A stretch of 35,661 nucleotides of DNA from positions 1-35,661 of the forward strand of contig DOYU01000016.1 of NCBI GenBank assembly GCA_003518365.1. The letters run 5' to 3'. This DNA is from Candidatus Magasanikiibacteriota bacterium. GTDB taxonomy: Bacteria > Patescibacteriota > Patescibacteriia > Magasanikbacterales > UBA922. Both the position numbers and the translations under genes were made by a program. Under the pieces are notes generated by a model. That model was given only the letters and a program-made list of their open reading frames with translations. It had not been told where the DNA came from and did no database searches. Position 1 is the first letter of the stretch, and every line of letters begins with the position of its first letter. Shown piece after piece: positions 21,273-28,644 of the stretch.

Positions 21273-21343
21273 TCGGGGATCGTCTAATGGTAGGACTTCA
21301 GGTTCTGGTCCTGACTATCGGGGTTCGAATCCCTGTCCCCGAG
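21273..21343 (+). tRNA. tRNA-Gln (anticodon CUG)
   Basis: The cloverleaf is complete: acceptor TCGGGGA/TCCCCGA, D stem GTCT/GGAC with AATGGTA loop, anticodon stem TCAGG/CCTGA with loop TTCTGGT (CTG at 21305-21307), and T arm CGGGG-TTCGAAT-CCCTG. The discriminator is G. CCA is not encoded (followed by CAA), so it must be added by CCA transferase. Confidence 0.95.
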
Positions 21344-21349
21344 CAAAGA

Positions 21350-21379
21350 AAAATTCCGCTAAAACTAGCGGAATTTTTT
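21350..21379 (+). terminator. Terminator of tRNA-Gln
   Basis: AAATTCCGCT-AAAACT-AGCGGAATTTTTT, a perfect stem with T run, 6 bases after the tRNA. Confidence 0.9.
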
Positions 21380-21420
21380 GTATACCCTGATAGTAGGATA
21401 GAACCAGAATTTTTTTTAAA

Positions 21421-22086
21421 TTATTTTTCTATAACCCCATCTTTTAACCATATCACCCTATCAACCCATTTTTTGTCATCAGGTTCATGGGTAACCATTA
21501 TTATTGTCTGTCCGTTTTCTTTATTAAGTTTTTTAAATAGGTTTAAAATTACTTCTGATGATTCTGTATCCAAATTTGCTGTTGGTTCATCAGCAAATAA
21601 AATTGATGGATTGTTTACCAAAGCTCTTGCAATAGCCACTCTTTGCTGTTCTCCACCAGACATTTCTTTTGGTAGATGATCTATTCTTTCGCCAAGTCCT
21701 ACTTTTTCTAACATTTCAGTAGCTTTTCTTATGTATTCTTTTTTATCTATATTCAAAAGCATGAGTGGCAAATAAACTGACTCAAGAGCAGTTAATTCAG
21801 GCAAGAGCGCATAAGATTGAAATACATATCCTAATTCTTTTAGACGGAATTCAGCTTTTTTACTTTCACTAAGTAATACGAGATTAGTATCTTTCATAAT
21901 AATCTCTCCACTCGTTGGTGTATCAAGTAAACCAATTTGATGCAGAAGGGTAGATTTTCCAGAACCACTACGCCCCATCAAAGCAACAAATTCACCTTTT
22001 TTAATACCAAAATTAATATCTTTAAGTGCGTGAGTTGGCACCCTTCCTTCGTATGTTTTTTTTAAATTTTTTACTTCAATAATCAT
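21421..22086 (-). CDS. MacB/LolD-type ABC transporter ATPase
   Basis: The protein has 221 residues. Walker A GRSGSGKST, Q-loop FQSYALLPELTAL, signature MSGGEQQRVAIARAL, Walker B ILFADEPTANLD and switch His in IIMVTHEPDD are all intact. With the adjacent FtsX-like permease (10-base gap) it forms a type VII ABC transporter, which usually exports lipoproteins, peptides or drugs by mechanotransmission. It is in the MarR-controlled operon, so efflux of a toxic compound is a reasonable guess. It is followed by no clear terminator before the convergent tRNA-Gln. No Shine-Dalgarno. Confidence 0.93.
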   Translation of the reverse strand: MIIEVKNLKKTYEGRVPTHALKDINFGIKKGEFVALMGRSGSGKSTLLHQIGLLDTPTSGEIIMKDTNLVLLSESKKAEFRLKELGYVFQSYALLPELTALESVYLPLMLLNIDKKEYIRKATEMLEKVGLGERIDHLPKEMSGGEQQRVAIARALVNNPSILFADEPTANLDTESSEVILNLFKKLNKENGQTIIMVTHEPDDKKWVDRVIWLKDGVIEK

Positions 22087-22096
22087 AAAATTTATT

Positions 22097-23311
22097 TTAT
22101 TCCCAAATTGATTTTAATATACTTTCTCTAGCTCCACGATACGCAGGAAAAAAACCACCAACAAGAGATGCTAATAGTAGACTAATATTGCTGATTCTTA
22201 TGATATTAAAGGTTACTTTTAGAGATACCCATCCTACAGGAAAATCAAGAGGATTGGCTATAAATAATGGTCGTAGAATAAATAAAATAACCGATGCTCC
22301 CAGTATAATACCAACTATTCCATAGAACAAAGCTTGTATTACAAAAGAAAAAATTATAGTATTTTCTTTCATACCAATTGCTTTTAGTATTCCAATTTGT
22401 TTTCGTTTATTTACGACACTTACAAATATGATAATAAATATAGTTACTCCAGCTACAATTGTTCCTATCACACCAAGTATGACACTAATCATAGTAAAAC
22501 TACTACTTGCACTTGAAGTAAATCCCATCAATTCATCCCACCTTTTAATATCTTCATTTTGTAAACCCAAATTTTTAATCTCATTAATATAAATATCTTC
22601 TTCTCCTATATTATCTATTTTAACTAATATTTCTGACGCTAAATTATGAACTTTCAAAATAGATTCCATTTCTTTTTTTGTTATAAAAGCCATCTGGTCA
22701 ACCTGTGTATTTTTCACACTAAAAATACCTTTTACAGTATATGTTCTTTTAATATTATTACTAAATTGCACATCTATTTTGTCTCCAACCAAAATACCAC
22801 CGAGACTCAGATGTTCTAAACCACCGCCATGTCCGCCGGCAATTTCTTTCCCTATCATTATCTGGTCTCTGTCTGTTGATTCTAAATACGAACCCTCAAT
22901 TATTGAATCATGAATCTCTGTAACTTTCTTTTCATTTTCCACATCAATGGATTTTATAACCCATTTACCACTTTTTATATTATTGCCATCATTATATTCA
23001 TCATAACTTATTAAAGCTTTATCTATATAATGAGCAGAACTTCCGACAACTCCAGTAATAGTATCTATCAATTGTATAGCCTCTTTATTATCTATATACC
23101 TTTTGTCAATTTTAGGCTCTATTACAATATTAGAATATTGATTATTGATTGATTCGTGATTTATAGCCTCTACTATTCCTCCAAATATAGAAGATATAAA
23201 AACAAGATTAACATAAGCTAATGTCATTATTAGTATGGTCATCATGAGTGTACCCTTACTACCTCTTTTTATAGAGGTATAAGCAAGAAAAAAAGATGTT
23301 TTAATATTCAT
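22097..23311 (-). CDS. FtsX-like ABC permease (MacB type)
   Basis: The 404-residue protein has an N-terminal membrane helix (about 20-40) and a roughly 220-residue outward domain of the MacB_PCD type (VVGSSAHYIDKALISYDEYN..., ending MGFTSSASSSFTM). Three C-terminal helices follow, with the FtsX motif VVNKRKQIGILKAIGMKENTIIFSF and the end LLLASLVGGFFPAYRGARES. The arrangement is that of MacB-like exporters. Together with the ATPase and the small membrane protein it belongs to the MarR operon. Confidence 0.9.
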   Translation of the reverse strand: MNIKTSFFLAYTSIKRGSKGTLMMTILIMTLAYVNLVFISSIFGGIVEAINHESINNQYSNIVIEPKIDKRYIDNKEAIQLIDTITGVVGSSAHYIDKALISYDEYNDGNNIKSGKWVIKSIDVENEKKVTEIHDSIIEGSYLESTDRDQIMIGKEIAGGHGGGLEHLSLGGILVGDKIDVQFSNNIKRTYTVKGIFSVKNTQVDQMAFITKKEMESILKVHNLASEILVKIDNIGEEDIYINEIKNLGLQNEDIKRWDELMGFTSSASSSFTMISVILGVIGTIVAGVTIFIIIFVSVVNKRKQIGILKAIGMKENTIIFSFVIQALFYGIVGIILGASVILFILRPLFIANPLDFPVGWVSLKVTFNIIRISNISLLLASLVGGFFPAYRGARESILKSIWE

Positions 23312-23351
23312 TTTACAGCTTTTAATTTGTATATTAGTTAAATAGAGTAAA

Positions 23352-23546
23352 CTATTTACTATTCATTATCAATTTTTTGAATGAGCAGTAAATGATCTTT
23401 CGATGTTGAATTATGTGTATAGCAATCAGCGAAAAGAAAATCAACTGGATAATCTTTACAAAAGACAGATCGATAAATTTTGATACTATAATTAATGTAA
23501 ATATTCCTAATAATAGAAAATCTATAATTATTACATTTTTCTTCAT
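23352..23546 (-). CDS. Small two-helix membrane protein of the exporter operon, 64 residues
   Basis: MKKNVIIIDFLLLGIFTLIIVS... has hydrophobic segments at about 5-23 and 28-46 and a basic C-terminus (HRKIIYCSFKKLIMNSK). Its ATG overlaps the MarR stop by four bases (ATGA). The HIIQHR motif in the second helix recalls the HIxLH of DUF4405 helices, but with only 64 residues I cannot assign it. It is probably an accessory subunit of the exporter or a membrane-stress sensor. Confidence 0.6.
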   Translation of the reverse strand: MKKNVIIIDFLLLGIFTLIIVSKFIDLSFVKIIQLIFFSLIAIHIIQHRKIIYCSFKKLIMNSK

Positions 23547-23968
23547 AGTGTATCCTGATTAAAAAATCCAGATAGTTTGGTTAAAACACGTACAAAATCA
23601 TCTCTGTCATTTTTTGATAATTTACTAAATATATTTGCTAAATGTTTTTTTGCTACCAAAAATCCTTTTTCAAGTTCTTCTCTGCCAGATGTCGTAAGAA
23701 TTAGACGAATTACACGCCTATCTGTTTCATCATTTATTCTTGAAACCAATTTCATTCTAACTAGATTATTTATTAAAATAGTAGTGGAGGGAGCCGTAAT
23801 ATGTATATGTTTGGATATCTCTTTCATAGTAGGATTCCTCTGTTTCAACAAAAAAGATAATGTTTGAAATTGAATATAAGACAAAGAATTACTTTTTTCT
23901 TCAACGCCTTCTCTTGTTATCCTACTTAAAGTAAAAACAAGTTCAATAAGTTTATCTATATCTTTCAT
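23543..23968 (-). CDS. MarR-family transcriptional regulator
   Basis: The protein has 141 residues. The winged helix is typical: LSYIQFQTLSFLLKQRNPTMKEISKHIHITAPSTTILINNLVRMKLVSRINDETDRRVIRLILTTSGREEL (DxRxxxLxLT wing). N- and C-terminal helices form the dimer. It is first in an operon with a small membrane protein and a MacB-like exporter, the common design of ligand-relieved drug efflux. The operator (23981-23993) sits at the transcription start. Confidence 0.9.
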   Translation of the reverse strand: MKDIDKLIELVFTLSRITREGVEEKSNSLSYIQFQTLSFLLKQRNPTMKEISKHIHITAPSTTILINNLVRMKLVSRINDETDRRVIRLILTTSGREELEKGFLVAKKHLANIFSKLSKNDRDDFVRVLTKLSGFFNQDTL

Positions 23969-23980
23969 ATGTTTAGGTAA

Positions 23981-24029
23981 TCTAATTATTAGACAATCTA
24001 ATTATACAGTGCATCCAAAATAATGTCAA
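23981..24029 (-). promoter_or_regulatory. Consensus promoter with MarR operator at +1
   Basis: On the minus strand TTGACA (24029-24024) and TATAAT (24006-24001) are exactly 17 bases apart, a full consensus promoter. The palindrome TCTAAT-A-ATTAGA (23993-23981) covers the expected start site, and a related AATTAGATT half lies on the -10, so MarR binding would block the polymerase. Confidence 0.8.
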
Positions 24030-24061
24030 GAAATACTTTTACTATTCCTTTCTACTTATCT

Positions 24062-24093
24062 CAGTTCGAACATAGTCCGTCCCCCCGAGCCAA
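24062..24093 (+). repeat. Left imperfect direct repeat flanking the OLD gene
   Basis: This 32-base stretch matches 26252-26283 at 24 of 32 positions without gaps (shared CAGTTC.AAC.T.GTCC..CC..CCGAGC.AA). Both resemble the 3' part of the nearby tRNA-Gln (TTCGAA...CCCCGAGC) but carry a five-base longer middle. A hairpin GTGAAACC...GGTTTCAC (24101-24128) follows directly. Confidence 0.6.
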
Positions 24094-24100
24094 GTATTTT

Positions 24101-24128
24101 GTGAAACCGACCTAAGGGTTGGTTTCAC
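24101..24128 (+). other. Hairpin upstream of the OLD gene
   Basis: GTGAAACCGACC-TAA-GGGTTGGTTTCAC: an 8-bp perfect outer stem with further inner pairs. It could be a terminator for leftward transcription or part of a recombination site; there is no T tract. Confidence 0.6.
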
Positions 24129-24223
24129 TTGTTATATGTCATTGCTAATAAATTCATTTTGTGCTTATATTATAAGAAAACTGATGAACCAAATTAATGC
24201 TATCACTTAATAGCTACGCATAT

Positions 24224-26137
24224 ATGAAATTAGAAAAATTTAAGGTAAGCAATTTCAGACGCATCAAAAAACTTGAAATAGATTTTAAAAAAAATAACGA
24301 TAATATCCTGGTACTGGCGGGACAAAATGAGTCCGGTAAAAGTACAATATTAGAAGCTTTAGAGTCATTTTATCAAGAAGGTTTTTCTGAGGACTCTGCT
24401 TTTTTACTCAAACAAGATAATGAAGGTAAGCAGTCTACAGAGTTCATTTTTTCAGTAGATGAAAAAGATATTGAAGATTTTTGTGACTTGCTTGCAGGAA
24501 CTTTGAGTGCCGATGTTGTTTTTTGGGACTCTCTAAAAGAAGCATTTAAAAAATCAACCGTATTAAAAAAAGTTAAATTCTTAGTAGAAGGTACGGAAGC
24601 TGGAGCTGATATTGATGATGATGATTTTGCCAAAGTAAGTGGTTTTATTAATGCAAAATATCAAGAATATTTGGACTCTCAGCCAGAAGAAAATACAGAG
24701 GATGTCAAAGAAGACGCCAGCACTGAGGACGAGAATCAAGACACAGAGGAAGACAAGCTAATTAATGATTTAGTTACAGAAGAAAAGAAAAGCGACATTG
24801 TTTCTGCTTTATATAGAGTCGCACCGAAGTTTGTTTTATTCTCTGACTCAAAATGTGATCTTTTACCCGATAACATAAAATTAAGTGATTATGTCGCTGA
24901 TAAAGGTGACGGTAAAAATGCAGTAAAAAATTTGGAAACTATTTTGAATGTATTTTTTTCAAGAATTGCTCGTACGGAAACTCTTCAAAGAGGAACTATC
25001 GTAGATGAACATAATAAAAAATTATCTGCAAATTTTTCTAAAGTGTTTAAGCAAAAAGTTCATAACGAGAGTGAAGTTAGTATTTCCTATGCGATTGATA
25101 CATTATCTAAGAGTAGAGCTAAAGATTTAGGTAAGAAAGAAGATGATGAAGACATTGGCGAAGAATTTATTTTCTTTTCAGTCCAAACTAGTGATGGAGA
25201 ACCTCTCCCTTTGAGACTCCGGAGTAAAGGACTAATTTGGTTTTTATCATTTTGGCTTGTTCTTGAATCTATGAAAGATCAGAATCGAGTTATATTAATT
25301 GATGAACCTGATAATAGTTTACATGTCAACGCACAATCTGACTTGTTAAATGTACTTGATGAAATTGCCCAGACTTATGGCCACCAAATTATATACGCAA
25401 CCCACTCACCATTTTTGATTCCAACTGAGAAATTACATAGGATAAAGCTGGTTTATAACGATAAAAAAGATGGTGTAAATATTTCAGAGATCTCTTCTGG
25501 GAAAATAGATACTAAGAGCAAGAGGGACGCTTTATTACCAGTGTCTCATGCAATTGGATGTTCGGTATCAAAACATAATACTATTTTTACGGATCGCAAT
25601 ATTATTGTAGAAGGGTTGTCAGATATGTTTGCGTATCAAACGATGGGGCGCATTCTAAAAGAAGACGAGTATCACTATTTGCCAGGGATTGGAACCATAA
25701 GTGACAAATTGAACCCTCTTATAGGTATGTGTATTGGTTATGGTTTAAATTGGTGTTTAGTAATGGATAGCGACGAAAAAAGTGACGAAAAAAATAGTAG
25801 TACCAAGAATAAATATGAACTAATTAAAGAGCAGGTCTTTGGTGGGAATGAAGAAGATACTAAAAAGCAGGTATATATCTTAGAGGGAATAAAAAATCTT
25901 GAGGATATGTTTTCTGTTGACGATATAGAAAAAATTGCAAGTAAAACAGGTTTCACATTGCCCCCTCAAAAACCTAAAAATAAAGATAATACTTCATACA
26001 TTGGGAAGAAAAATAAAATTATTTTTTGGAAGATGTTTGCCTCAGCTAACTTTAAAGCAACAGATTTTTCAGATACTACAAAAAGTAACTTTAAGAAAGT
26101 CTTTGGCTTCATACAATCTGCATTGGCGGACGAGTAG
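24224..26137 (+). CDS. OLD-family ATPase with C-terminal TOPRIM nuclease domain
   Basis: From the ATG at 24224 (MKLEKFKVSNFRRIKKLEIDF, the normal start of this family) the protein is 637 residues; the frame reaches 24197. Walker A GQNESGKST is at about 33-41, an acidic low-complexity insert (EENTEDVKEDASTEDENQDTE) lies in the coiled region, and ABC-type LRLRSKGLIWFLSFW and Walker B RVILIDEPDNSLH with ATHSPFLI follow. The TOPRIM domain has NIIVEGLSDMFAYQTM (Glu) and CLVMDSDEKSDE (DxD). OLD nucleases act alone (P2 Old) or with a UvrD-like partner (Gabija GajA). No helicase is adjacent, so this is a single-gene class 1 OLD protein, plausibly phage defence. It lies between imperfect direct repeats and is AT-rich. 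No Shine-Dalgarno. Confidence 0.88.
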   Translation: MKLEKFKVSNFRRIKKLEIDFKKNNDNILVLAGQNESGKSTILEALESFYQEGFSEDSAFLLKQDNEGKQSTEFIFSVDEKDIEDFCDLLAGTLSADVVFWDSLKEAFKKSTVLKKVKFLVEGTEAGADIDDDDFAKVSGFINAKYQEYLDSQPEENTEDVKEDASTEDENQDTEEDKLINDLVTEEKKSDIVSALYRVAPKFVLFSDSKCDLLPDNIKLSDYVADKGDGKNAVKNLETILNVFFSRIARTETLQRGTIVDEHNKKLSANFSKVFKQKVHNESEVSISYAIDTLSKSRAKDLGKKEDDEDIGEEFIFFSVQTSDGEPLPLRLRSKGLIWFLSFWLVLESMKDQNRVILIDEPDNSLHVNAQSDLLNVLDEIAQTYGHQIIYATHSPFLIPTEKLHRIKLVYNDKKDGVNISEISSGKIDTKSKRDALLPVSHAIGCSVSKHNTIFTDRNIIVEGLSDMFAYQTMGRILKEDEYHYLPGIGTISDKLNPLIGMCIGYGLNWCLVMDSDEKSDEKNSSTKNKYELIKEQVFGGNEEDTKKQVYILEGIKNLEDMFSVDDIEKIASKTGFTLPPQKPKNKDNTSYIGKKNKIIFWKMFASANFKATDFSDTTKSNFKKVFGFIQSALADE

Positions 26138-26191
26138 AAAAAAAGATTATTTATTACATTAGATAAGCTTAATGTCCAAAAAGTAACATTG

Positions 26192-26208
26192 ATTATTGTG
26201 ACAATAAT
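26192..26208. repeat. 17-bp perfect palindrome
   Basis: ATTATTGT-G-ACAATAAT in the spacer after the OLD gene. It could be an operator or a weak hairpin; no promoter is clearly next to it. Confidence 0.5.
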
Positions 26209-26251
26209 AGTCCGCAATAATACTATTCAGGATTGTATAACCGTGAGAGCA

Positions 26252-26283
26252 CAGTTCTAACGTCGTCCAGCCGTCCGAGCGAA
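26252..26283 (+). repeat. Right imperfect direct repeat flanking the OLD gene
   Basis: Same orientation as 24062-24093, 24 of 32 bases identical. It is a short GC-rich patch in otherwise AT-rich sequence and ends where the remnant of the ferric-reductase-like gene begins. Confidence 0.55.
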
Positions 26284-26288
26284 AAAAA

Positions 26289-26640
26289 CTACCACATACC
26301 TTTGTAGAAAAACAACATTTGGATGAAATTGTAGAAATTTTTAGGAAGTGGATTGCGAAAGTGGGGGAGTGAGAATGTTATAGATTCTACGATTTCAAAA
26401 AATCCTTTTTGTAGATGTGTTCTTTTTTTGTTGGAATACGAGAATAGAGGATACGATATAAGTAACTCTGGAATGGTAAATAACATAAATTTGTCGAAGC
26501 CAAGTGCAACGACATGCACCGCGAGACTGAGAATCATCAAGACTCCTATCCATTGATGAATTCTCCAACCCCATACCTGCCCCAATACACGGTAGAGCAA
26601 TCCTGTTGATAATGAAATACCAGAGATTGTAATAACGCAA
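26289..26640 (-). pseudogene. Remnant of a ferric-reductase-like membrane protein
   Basis: The readable frame contains TISGISLSTGLLYRVLGQVWGWRIHQWIGVLMILSLAVHVVALGFDKFM, the haem-binding helix (HxW...H) layout of ferric reductase-like transmembrane domains. A less conserved tail (LPHFRNPLPKNFYNF) follows. The N-terminal helices are absent and the frame upstream is occupied by the apbE remnant. It is therefore a 3' fragment left by a deletion. The intact protein would have carried electrons across the membrane with the reductase encoded at 27251. Confidence 0.65.
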
Positions 26641-26860
26641 AAAGAATCGGACTCACGGTATGTGTGCCTGCTCCTGATGCGTGTAGTTGAGACAATTCGC
26701 TTGCTGGATCAAATCTACTACAGATTTTTTCAAATGCGTACGCATGTGCTTCAATATCTTGTTCGAGCTGGGTTGCTTTTTGCGTATCTACATGTTCACC
26801 ACAGTCAATGGTGCCTGCTACCGTCGTATTGAAGGCGGAGAAGGAAAATGTGTGATACAT
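26546..26860 (-). pseudogene. 5' remnant of apbE (FAD:protein FMN transferase)
   Basis: MYHTFSFSAFNTTVAGTID... followed by EKICSRFDPASELSQLHASGAG and HTVSPILFALLQSLVFHYQQ is the start of ApbE: the opening strand, the FSRFxPxSELxxLN motif and the VSPxLxxLL helix. The expected TxGxFDPTxxPL motif and the remaining ~200 residues are missing. After about codon 85 the frame enters the ferric-reductase remnant and ends. It is 12 bases behind the EF-hand-like gene, so it belonged to the same operon. Confidence 0.75.
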
Positions 26861-26872
26861 ACCCGATGCGGA

Positions 26873-27232
26873 TTAGCGTATGAGGGTTTCAAATTCGTCA
26901 ACTATTCCGTTGTTGTTGGCATCGTGAACAATATACGTATTTTTCTTTTTATATTCAGTGACATAGTACACTTCGTACTGCTGTGTAGGTGCTGAAATTT
27001 GTACGGGCTGTGGGATTTGAATTTCTGGTGTCACGGGAACTTGATAGTCGTCTTCATAGTCATCATCGTCTTCATATTCGTCTTCATATTCTTGCTTTTG
27101 TTTTTCTCTAATCCATTCGATATCTTCATCTTCATCCTCATCTCTATCTGCAAATACGTGTGATATGGGCATCACAAAAAATGCGAGTGTTGCTACTATG
27201 AACCCAATCGTGAGATATGTTTTTTTTGTCAT
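26873..27232 (-). CDS. Secreted acidic protein with an EF-hand/dockerin-like loop
   Basis: The ATG at 27232 (MTKKTYLTIGFIVATLAFFVMPISHVFAD) gives a signal peptide and 119 residues; a TTG at 27247 is a less likely start. After the signal a run of about 40 residues is almost all Asp, Glu, Tyr and Lys (DRDEDEDEDIEWIREK, YEDEYEDDDDYEDDY). A Pro/Gln linker follows, and the last 15 residues contain HDANNNGIVDEFETL, a Ca-binding DxNxNGxVDxxE loop. It may bind Ca2+ or be an extracellular partner of the flavin reductase in whose operon it lies (3-base gap of stop to TTG, 18 to ATG). Confidence 0.7.
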   Translation of the reverse strand: MTKKTYLTIGFIVATLAFFVMPISHVFADRDEDEDEDIEWIREKQKQEYEDEYEDDDDYEDDYQVPVTPEIQIPQPVQISAPTQQYEVYYVTEYKKKNTYIVHDANNNGIVDEFETLIR

Positions 27233-27250
27233 AGCATGTATTTTCAAATA

Positions 27251-28393
27251 TTAAGAAACGGCAGTTCGTGGAGGTGGGGGAGTTGGTGTCACTTTTGGTA
27301 CAGGTTTTGTGACGATTGGTGCAGGAGTTGTAACTTTTGGTGTTGATACTGGTTGTTGGACGACTGGTTTTGGTGTCGTTGCTACAGGCGTTTGTATGGG
27401 TGTTGTTACTATTTTTTGTTGTTGAGTTTGGGTTTGGACGGCTCGCGTTTTTGGTACTTGCACGGCTTCGTATTGGTTTGCAAGGACAGTATTGCGGGTA
27501 TTATTTACCGATTCATTGATCTGTGCGGTATAGATGATACTGTCGAGTGCATTTGCTGATGCCGTAGTCTTTGCCATACTGTTGCCCTGCGCAATCGTAG
27601 CAAAGAGTAATATCGATGCGGCCATGGTTGCTGCGCCGGCGGTCAGAGTCACTGGTTGTGACAAAATGTCCCATGGAGAAGGCACAAAACTTTCATCATG
27701 AATATATGAGTTTTTTGCTCCCATTTTTTTGAGTATTTTTTTTGTTGCTTGAATAAATGGCCCTGGGCCACAGATAAAAAATTGTGTTTCTTTGACAGGA
27801 CTGGTGAGCATGGATGCGATATGTTCTGCACTGATGCGTCCTGTGGCAAAGTTTGGGGGAGTAGGTTCTCCTTGACTTGTGATGGTATAAAGCGCATGAA
27901 TGCGTTCATTTGCCTTTGTAAGCTGCTGAGATTCATCAAAAAATGCGATAGTATCCGCTGATTTTATGCTATACAGCAAGCCAATGTTGTACGGCTGATG
28001 GGTATCATGTGCATATCGCATCATACTTACAAATGGTGTAATGCCAATGCCTGCTGCAAGATAAATATGATCTTTGTTGTCGCCATTTTTTGGTACAAAT
28101 GATCCAAAAGGACCTCTGATCAAGATCGTTGAACCGAGAGGAAGACTTGCAAGTCCTTGCGTAAAATTTCCTGATACTTTTATCCCAAAGGTAATGCCTT
28201 TGCTCGTAGGACTGCTCGCCACGCTAAAACTATGGTATTTTTGTACTTTTCCGTCTCTGACATACGATATCATCATGTATTGCCCAGGTTTGAATGAAAT
28301 ATAATCATTCCGACTTTCGGCAGATACTGAAATTGTGAGGATATTCTGTACATCCAGTGTACTTGATGTAATGATGTATTTTTTTGTTTTCAT
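27251..28393 (-). CDS. FNR-like flavin oxidoreductase with a membrane helix and Pro-rich tail
   Basis: The protein has 380 residues. FAD-binding domain about 1-95: PGQYMMISYVRDG, then YHSFSVASSPTS (RxYS variant) and GSTILIRGPFGSF. NAD(P)-binding domain about 105-225: IYLAAGIGITPFVSMMRY, GLLYSIKSADTIAFFDE and FFICGPGPFIQATKKIL. There is no Cys-rich 2Fe-2S domain. A hydrophobic segment (about 243-266, VTLTAGAATMAASILLFATI) and an outer Thr/Pro/Gln-rich tail of about 110 residues follow, unusual for an FNR enzyme. The N-terminal catalytic part would face the cytoplasm. It normally partners a ferric-reductase membrane domain and FMN carrier; in this window only remnants of these survive. Confidence 0.85.
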   Translation of the reverse strand: MKTKKYIITSSTLDVQNILTISVSAESRNDYISFKPGQYMMISYVRDGKVQKYHSFSVASSPTSKGITFGIKVSGNFTQGLASLPLGSTILIRGPFGSFVPKNGDNKDHIYLAAGIGITPFVSMMRYAHDTHQPYNIGLLYSIKSADTIAFFDESQQLTKANERIHALYTITSQGEPTPPNFATGRISAEHIASMLTSPVKETQFFICGPGPFIQATKKILKKMGAKNSYIHDESFVPSPWDILSQPVTLTAGAATMAASILLFATIAQGNSMAKTTASANALDSIIYTAQINESVNNTRNTVLANQYEAVQVPKTRAVQTQTQQQKIVTTPIQTPVATTPKPVVQQPVSTPKVTTPAPIVTKPVPKVTPTPPPPRTAVS

Positions 28394-28425
28394 AACATGT
28401 CAGATTAGATAACAAAGAACTTATC

Positions 28426-28455
28426 AGTATACGTCTTTTAGAGAGTTGTTGTCAA
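28426..28455 (-). promoter_or_regulatory. Promoter of the flavin reductase cluster
   Basis: On the minus strand TTGACA (28455-28450) and TATACT (28431-28426) are spaced by 18 bases. The ATG is about 33 bases downstream. Confidence 0.65.
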
Positions 28456-28566
28456 AAAAAAGTTCTTGAAAGAGTGTGCAGTATCACATGTATTTGGTAT
28501 GAGAATTTTTCATTCATATTTTTTGTGAAGTTATACACTTTTTGTATCGTCTTTTGGGCAAAAAAA

Positions 28567-28575
28567 TGATATACT
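28567..28575 (+). promoter_or_regulatory. Extended -10 promoter of the giant surface protein gene
   Basis: TG-A-TATACT (28567-28575); no matching -35 at the usual distance. The start codon follows at 28645, without a Shine-Dalgarno. Confidence 0.4.
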
Positions 28576-28644
28576 TCTCCTCGTATTGTACGTTGGTGTA
28601 TGTTATACCAACAGTAACGATTTTGTGCTCAACACAGCCTAATT

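Noticed and set aside
24062..24150. Integron attC site
   Set aside because: There is a hairpin with GTTATAT at one end and TTCGAAC at the other, but the core sites do not fit the RYYYAAC/GTTRRRY consensus well and no integrase is present; kept only as a flanking repeat.
24224..26137. Gabija defence system
   Set aside because: The OLD-type ATPase resembles GajA, but no UvrD-like GajB helicase gene is next to it; only a single-gene OLD call is supported.
26353..26995. Plus-strand frames opposite the apbE and reductase remnants
   Set aside because: No recognisable motif, and they cross gene borders of the minus strand.
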